5,489 nucleotides of DNA, taken from positions 1-5,489 of the forward strand of contig CAZQFX010000174.1 in assembly GCA_964592775.1 (NCBI GenBank). Reading direction: 5' to 3'. The stretch is from SURF-21 sp964592775 (lineage in GTDB: Bacteria > Actinomycetota > Geothermincolia > Geothermincolales > RBG-13-55-18). Both the position numbers and the translations under genes were made by a program. The notes beneath the pieces were generated by a model. The model was not told the DNA's origin, did no database searches, and worked only from the letters and a program-made list of their open reading frames with translations. This document shows, one piece after another, positions 1 to 5,489 of the stretch (positions are counted from its first letter, which is position 1; each line of letters starts with the position of its first letter).

Positions 1-153
1 AATCCCGCCTGGGGTCAGTCCTGGAACGGGATCGACAATTGCTTTCAACGTGATCGCCTGAGGACGATCCCACCGGCGGAGTTCGAGGCTTATTATTGGG
101 GAAAGGAGGGTCAGGAAGAGAGGGAAGGACTCAAGGAACCATGCCTCCGGTAA
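1..153 (+). pseudogene. IS3-family transposase (OrfB), C-terminal remnant
   Basis: An open frame enters from the left edge and ends at TAA (151-153), giving 50 residues. The visible tail reads ...RLRTIPPAEFEAYYW... and ends ...LKEPCLR. The P-P-A-E-F-E-A-Y-Y block is the usual end of the DDE integrase-type domain of IS3-family OrfB proteins, after the conserved arginine-leucine stretch. Reading through the stop gives T-R-G-G-S-I, which is also typical at IS3 ends, where the inverted repeat directly follows or overlaps the gene end. The segment before PPAEFE looks compressed compared with usual members: the expected W-(Y/F)-N...RLH...G spacing is not seen. I therefore infer a decayed or internally deleted copy. 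The catalytic DDE residues and the rest of the gene lie outside the window, so a functional copy with a divergent tail cannot be excluded. Family assignment is fairly sure; pseudogene status is less so. Confidence 0.62.
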
Positions 154-168
154 ACACGGGGCGGTTCA
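144..168 (+). mobile_element. Right end (terminal inverted repeat) of an IS3-family element
   Basis: Read from outside inward on the minus strand, the sequence begins TGAACCGCCCCGTG and continues into TTTACCGGAGG. A TGA-beginning, C-rich end directly after the transposase stop is what I know of many IS3-family elements. The element boundary is therefore placed at 168. The left end and the target duplication are outside the window, so the exact border and TSD (3-4 bp, starting ATA) are inferred. Confidence 0.55.
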
Positions 169-173
169 ATATT

Positions 174-250
174 GTCAACGGCTATTGTAGGTGCCGCCTG
201 AATATAAAGTGATGCCTGAACAGTTACTTCATGAATAGTTGCGTCAACGG
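174..250 (+). repeat. Direct repeat of GTCAACGG (two of three copies)
   Basis: GTCAACGG occurs at 174-181 and 243-250, and a third time at 443-450, where it runs into the ribosome binding site of the glycoside hydrolase gene. The first two copies also share a following TATT, with a one-base offset. The related inverted core CCGTTG lies at 314-319. Cores at 176, 245 and 314 are each 69 bp apart. This may be operator-like sites or coincidence. Confidence 0.35.
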
Positions 251-314
251 TATTAATAATGCAACGTCGCCCGTACCAAATCCCCTTGCTGAGCTGCAGC
301 ATCCCTACTCTGGC

Positions 315-335
315 CGTTGCGTTTAATACGCAACG
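315..335. other. Perfect hairpin in the spacer before the GH1 gene
   Basis: CGTTGCGT (315-322) and ACGCAACG (328-335) are exact reverse complements around a 5-nt loop TTAAT. A weaker 5-bp stem (TGCTG 287-291 with CAGCA 297-301) sits just upstream. The hairpin lies before the likely -10 box, so a dyad operator is more plausible than an RNA leader structure. It has no following T-run on either strand, so it is not a standard terminator. Confidence 0.4.
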
Positions 336-365
336 ATATATAAATCGCCGAGGGGCGCCCTGTCT

Positions 366-421
366 CCCATCGAACCCATCGAACCTGTTAAGCATTGGGC
401 TTATAATCAGTAATCAGTAAT
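366..421. repeat. Two short tandem repeats flanking the promoter
   Basis: CCCATCGAA is repeated head to tail at 366-374 and 375-383. AATCAGT is repeated at 405-411 and 412-418, followed by AAT. The second array overlaps the -10 box and probable transcription start of the downstream gene, so changes in copy number could alter promoter spacing or the leader. Confidence 0.5.
379..407 (+). promoter_or_regulatory. Probable sigma70-type promoter for the GH1 gene
   Basis: A consensus -10 hexamer TATAAT lies at 402-407. At 17 bp spacing the -35 position (379-384) reads TCGAAC, a poor match to TTGACA, so activator help or a weak promoter is likely. Transcription would begin near 413, giving a leader of about 47 nt before the ATG at 460. 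The call rests on the -10 box and position only. Confidence 0.4.
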
Positions 422-448
422 GGTGATTGCCTGCATCGTTCTGTCAAC

Positions 449-457
449 GGGAGGGGG
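449..457 (+). promoter_or_regulatory. Ribosome binding site that fixes the GH1 start
   Basis: GGGAGGGGG ends close before ATG 460; the GGGAGG core (449-454) is 5 nt from it. This supports ATG 460 over the in-frame TTG at 427, which has no such site. Confidence 0.7.
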
Positions 458-459
458 AG

Positions 460-2007
460 ATGGTCGATATTGGTTCTCAGGGTAATGGTCTTTCCGCTTT
501 CGCGTTGCCGCCGGATTTTCTCTTCGGGGTGAGCAACGCGTCCTACCAGGTCGAGGGGGGTTATAACCAGGGCGGCGGACCGCGCAACAACTGGTGGGAA
601 TGGGAGAAACAGGGGAAGGTCGAAGCGCCCGGAGACGCGTGCCGTTTCTGGGACCGCTACAAGGAACATGTCGACCTCGCCGCATCCCACGGGCTCAACA
701 CCTTCCGCCTCAGCCTGGAGTGGGCGAGGGTACAGCCCAGCACCTCCGAGGGCAAGGCCCCGCCCCCGCCCTTCGACGACACCGCCCTGGACCGCTACGC
801 GGAGATCGTCGGCGCGGTGATGGATGCCGGCATGGAGCCCGTGGTCACCATGCTCCACTTCACCCACCCGGCCTGGTGCGGCACGGACCTGTGGCTGGAC
901 GGCGGTATGGTCTCTGCCTTTACGGATTTCGTGGCGCATTCCGCCCTGGAGATAAACCAGCGCCTCGTCCAGTCGGGCAGGCGGCCCATCCGGCTGTGGG
1001 TTACCCTGAACGAGCCCAACCTGCTGGGCCTGCTCGCCTACGTAACCGGCGAGCACCCCCACGAGAAGAAAGGCATTCACGCCGCCCGCATGGCGAGCGA
1101 GAACCTGATGATCGCCCACGTGCGCGCCTATAACGCGGTTCACGACCTCTACGAGGAGATGGGATGGGACAAGCCCGAGGTGAGCTTCAACAACTACAAC
1201 ATGTGCGTGTATACCCTGGACAAAGCCTATTTTGACCTCATGCGTGCGCCCTCACGCGGCATCGCCAGGAGCGGCCTGGGGGAGTACTTCGAGGCGAAGC
1301 GGAAGGCCTGGGACCGCCGTTTTCTGGAACTGGCGCGCACCCGGTGGGGTGGCAACTCTTTCCCCACCCTGTACTACCGTTTCATCAACGGCCTCTACTC
1401 CAGGCTCTCCAATCCCACGCACATGCAAAGGGCGATAGACGCCGTCTACGCTTCGCCGCGCGAGGAACTCGTCGATTTCCTGGGGCTGGACATCTACGAC
1501 CCCTTCTCCCCCGCCGCCGCCCCCAAGCTCCCCACGCCGCGCCGGCTCAGGGAGAGGGAGCCCATCCTCCATACGCCGTTGTGGGAGAACCGTTACGACC
1601 CGGCTGAGTTCGGCGGGGTGATCCGCGGTTACGGGGAAGACGCCGGCGGACTCCCCATCTACGTGCTGGAGAGCGGCATGTGCCACCGCCAGCCCAAGGA
1701 CGGAGCGGCCGTGCCCCGCAGGGACGGCCTGACCCGCGACGTCTTTCTCAAGAGGATGCTGGGCGAGATCGCCGCATGCATAAGGGAGGGTGTCCCCATC
1801 AAGGCCTATTCTTTCTGGTCGCTCACGGATAACTACGAATGGGGCAGCTACGAGCCCCGTTTCGGCCTGCACGAATACGATTTCTCGCGCGGGGAGATAA
1901 AAGAGGCCGACGGCCAGGGAATACCTTCCGGAAAGCTGTATGCGGAACTTGTAGCGGCCATGCGCTCGGGCGACCTTGACGATTTCGTGAGATCCAACGC
2001 ACCGTAG
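460..2007 (+). CDS. Glycoside hydrolase family 1 protein (beta-glucosidase-like)
   Basis: A 515-residue (beta/alpha)8 retaining beta-glycosidase, predicted cytoplasmic because it has no signal peptide. Start ATG 460 is chosen for its strong upstream GGGAGG; an in-frame TTG at 427 would add 11 residues. Motifs in order: the N-terminal FLFGVSNASYQVEG (21-33; Q30 binds the sugar), FRLSLEWARVQP (82-93), LHFTHP (132-137; H133), WVTLNEPN (180-187) with acid/base E185, YVLESGM (401-407) with nucleophile E404, and SFWSLTDNYEWGSYEPRFGL (451-470) with W453, E460 and W461 for sugar binding. These identify GH1 firmly. Family variants seen: nucleophile motif LESG in place of TENG, and GLDIYD (342-347) in place of GxNYYT, so the usual Asn is Asp344 while the second Tyr (Y346) remains. 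Family members are often 440-490 residues; the extra length lies mostly around 245-335. Both catalytic residues are present, so it is probably active, but the substrate (glucoside, galactoside, fucoside or other) cannot be read from sequence. No sugar transporter or regulator is adjacent. It appears monocistronic behind an IS end. Confidence 0.93.
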   Translation: MVDIGSQGNGLSAFALPPDFLFGVSNASYQVEGGYNQGGGPRNNWWEWEKQGKVEAPGDACRFWDRYKEHVDLAASHGLNTFRLSLEWARVQPSTSEGKAPPPPFDDTALDRYAEIVGAVMDAGMEPVVTMLHFTHPAWCGTDLWLDGGMVSAFTDFVAHSALEINQRLVQSGRRPIRLWVTLNEPNLLGLLAYVTGEHPHEKKGIHAARMASENLMIAHVRAYNAVHDLYEEMGWDKPEVSFNNYNMCVYTLDKAYFDLMRAPSRGIARSGLGEYFEAKRKAWDRRFLELARTRWGGNSFPTLYYRFINGLYSRLSNPTHMQRAIDAVYASPREELVDFLGLDIYDPFSPAAAPKLPTPRRLREREPILHTPLWENRYDPAEFGGVIRGYGEDAGGLPIYVLESGMCHRQPKDGAAVPRRDGLTRDVFLKRMLGEIAACIREGVPIKAYSFWSLTDNYEWGSYEPRFGLHEYDFSRGEIKEADGQGIPSGKLYAELVAAMRSGDLDDFVRSNAP

Positions 2008-2144
2008 AGGCCGCTTGAACTTGGCATATTAATATAACCTCCGCCGCATCATATTTCCGAAATGCTCCGGGATGGTCACGGCCGCGGGCGCACGCTGATC
2101 GTGTAAAAAAACGAGTGTGTTTGCCAAGAGATCGACTCCTGAGT

Positions 2145-2156
2145 GAGATTAATCTC
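2145..2156. other. 12-bp perfect palindrome in the spacer after GH1
   Basis: GAGATTAATCTC is exactly self-complementary and lies about 50 bp upstream of the TATAAT box at 2206. It could be an operator for the downstream gene. There is no second copy in the window. The rest of 2008-2298 shows no gene and no convincing terminator: the A-run near 2104-2111 would follow, not precede, a weak stem on the wrong strand. Confidence 0.25.
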
Positions 2157-2205
2157 CACCCGCCGGCACCTGCTACGGATAGAGGAAGAAGCCATCCCGA
2201 AGTAG

Positions 2206-2211
2206 TATAAT
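2206..2211 (+). promoter_or_regulatory. Candidate -10 box for the membrane-anchored protein gene
   Basis: An exact TATAAT lies about 90 bp upstream of the start at 2299. The -35 region at normal spacing (around 2183-2188, AGGAAG) does not resemble TTGACA. The element is supported by consensus match and position only. Confidence 0.35.
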
Positions 2212-2284
2212 AAGGCTAAGGACGAGATACATCAAGGGCATCAACCGGGGCGCAAAACCAGCCCACACTCCAAGCACACAAAAA

Positions 2285-2293
2285 GGGGAGGTG
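2285..2293 (+). promoter_or_regulatory. Ribosome binding site supporting a TTG start
   Basis: GGGGAGGTG is a near-ideal Shine-Dalgarno sequence. Its GGAGG core (2287-2291) lies 7 nt before TTG 2299. It decides the start of the downstream gene, because the first in-frame ATG falls past the membrane helix. Confidence 0.7.
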
Positions 2294-2298
2294 GGATT

Positions 2299-2823
2299 TT
2301 GTTTACGTCGAGAACTTTCGTTGTCTTTCTCATACCCATTATCATCCTCGGTTTAGCCATCTGGTTCGTCGCCACCGCCGACATCGACCGCGGCGACGTG
2401 GAGGTCGCCGGAGCCCTGGTGGGCCGGGCCGAAATGGAGCTTTCGGTTACTTCGTCCTATCTCGCGGAAAGAGGGGGCGCGAGAAGGCTTGCCGTGGAGA
2501 TAAAGTGCAGGAACGTAGGCTCCTACGAAGCGCATATGCATCCCAAGAACTTCAAGCTGGTCCTGGCGAAAAGCGACGACCCCGCCGGCTCCGTGTCCCC
2601 ACGCAGCGTTTTCAATCCCATGCAGTACACTTCAACCAGCGCGGAGACGCCGAACAGCGTTTCCCTGATCAGGCCCGGCACCAGCCGTTCGATCGCCCTG
2701 GTGTTCTATGGTGAGACGATGCCCCGTGGCGATGAGTGGGAGGACCATCTCTTGAGCCTCGAGTACTATGACGAGGCGGCTCCCCTCATGCTCAGCAAAC
2801 TCCTCAACCCCACGGAAGAATGA
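2299..2823 (+). CDS. Membrane-anchored protein with DUF4352-like extracytoplasmic domain
   Basis: A 174-residue protein starting at TTG 2299. Residues 7-26 (FVVFLIPIIILGLAIWFVAT) form one hydrophobic helix after a short basic start, so it is likely a signal anchor leaving the rest outside the membrane. It has no lipobox; the only cysteine is C70. Residues about 34-165 alternate in a beta-rich pattern. VEIKCRNVGSYEAHMHPKNFKLVL (67-90) followed by a proline-glycine turn and hydrophobic strand (RPGTSRSIALVFYG, 125-138) resembles the DUF4352/telokin-like immunoglobulin fold, where a conserved N-x-G turn and a late PG-S strand occur. That resemblance is from memory and moderate. Function is unknown; such domains often sit on cell-surface or secreted proteins. 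No operon partner: GH1 ends 291 bp upstream and carB converges from the other side. The frame is intact and the codon use matches its neighbours. Confidence 0.75.
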   Translation: MFTSRTFVVFLIPIIILGLAIWFVATADIDRGDVEVAGALVGRAEMELSVTSSYLAERGGARRLAVEIKCRNVGSYEAHMHPKNFKLVLAKSDDPAGSVSPRSVFNPMQYTSTSAETPNSVSLIRPGTSRSIALVFYGETMPRGDEWEDHLLSLEYYDEAAPLMLSKLLNPTEE

Positions 2824-2867
2824 CGCCGGGGGAAAACACGACTACAGGATGAGCCCTGAGGATGGAG

Positions 2868-2918
2868 CGGGCACCCCGAGTTTGCTTCGCCGCGGGCTCC
2901 TCGCAATGACGTTTCTTG
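2868..2918. repeat. Possible REP-like dispersed element
   Basis: The stretch TTTGCTTCGCCGC...CTCCTCGCAATGAC resembles a dispersed intergenic sequence I recall from several uncultured or anaerobic bacteria, with TTGCTTCG at one end and CTCGCAATGAC at the other. TTGC and GCAA at its flanks can pair. A small CGGG-CAC-CCCG stem lies at 2868-2878. With one copy in view, the repeat nature is inference. Confidence 0.3.
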
Positions 2919-2922
2919 CGAT

Positions 2923-3014
2923 ATGCTTTAGACTTCAGACTATTCTTGGTCTTTCTTATCTTCAGACTTCGGACTATGCTCGGTCTTTCTTATCTTCATG
3001 CTTTAGACTTCAGA

Positions 3015-3018
<4 letters not shown>
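2923..3018. repeat. Tandem 34-bp repeat with flanking 21-bp identical copies
   Basis: Two adjacent 34-bp units (2930-2963 and 2964-2997) begin AGACTTC and end TTTCTTATCTTC, differing at three positions. A partial third copy (AGACTTCAGACTAT) is at 3005-3018. Each outer copy is preceded by ATGCTTT, so a 21-bp sequence at 2923-2943 is exactly repeated at 2998-3018. AGACTTC/AGACTAT is itself an internal 7-bp near-repeat. The block fills the gap between convergent genes, and its last copy includes the carB stop codon (3015-3017). The unit lacks CRISPR architecture: there are no unique spacers and no dyad. Confidence 0.8.

Positions 3019-5489
<2,471 letters not shown>

Noticed and set aside
111..395. 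94-residue minus-strand open frame across the IS end and the AT-rich spacer
   Set aside because: It has no ribosome binding site before its ATG, no recognisable motif, and its last ~20 codons lie in the IS terminal repeat and transposase end. At best it is a host fragment cut by the IS; nothing supports it as a gene.
388..1143. 251-residue minus-strand open frame opposite the GH1 gene
   Set aside because: It is a frame shadow in high-GC DNA: GH1 on the plus strand has full family motifs over the same bases, and this translation has none.
2085..2111. Intrinsic terminator after GH1 (CACG...CGTG stem next to an A-run)
   Set aside because: The stem is only 4 bp, and on the plus strand it is followed by A rather than T. 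On the minus strand the T-run would come before the stem, so neither direction fits a terminator.

Overview
The window is high-GC bacterial chromosome (coding parts look roughly 60-65% G+C, with strong GGAGG-type ribosome binding sites and a TTG start). It is probably from an uncultured or little-studied lineage. CarB has the general bacterial architecture and the codon use would suit a deep Actinomycetota-like organism, but that placement is a weak inference because no rRNA or other marker is present.

Layout from left to right. Positions 1-168 are the right end of an IS3-family insertion sequence: the last 50 codons of a probably decayed transposase, then the right terminal inverted repeat. 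A more AT-rich spacer of about 290 bp follows. It holds short direct repeats, a perfect 8-bp-stem hairpin and a consensus -10 box, and leads to a plus-strand gene (460-2007) for a cytoplasmic family 1 glycoside hydrolase with both catalytic glutamates intact. A second spacer with another TATAAT box precedes a small plus-strand gene (2299-2823) for a membrane-anchored protein with one N-terminal helix and a DUF4352-like outer domain. Next is a repeat-rich convergent intergenic region (about 2824-3018). From there to the right edge, on the minus strand, runs most of carB, the large subunit of carbamoyl-phosphate synthetase (C-terminal 824 residues; the start lies outside).

The genes do not form one pathway. 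CarB makes carbamoyl phosphate for pyrimidines and arginine, the hydrolase handles beta-glycosides, and the small protein has no known role. The two plus-strand genes each seem to have their own promoter and converge on carB.

The most notable observation is inside carB. The reading frame is otherwise full and well conserved, but a clean 30-nt (10-residue) block is absent from the second synthetase half, at 4409/4410. It removes the nearly invariant N-x-N-P-E-T-V-S-T-D motif, including the counterpart of E. coli Glu604, a carbamate-tunnel residue. This is either a sequencing or assembly error, a fresh lesion, or a real and unusual CarB variant. The second most unusual item is a 34-bp tandem repeat block between the convergent genes, whose last copy contains the carB stop codon.
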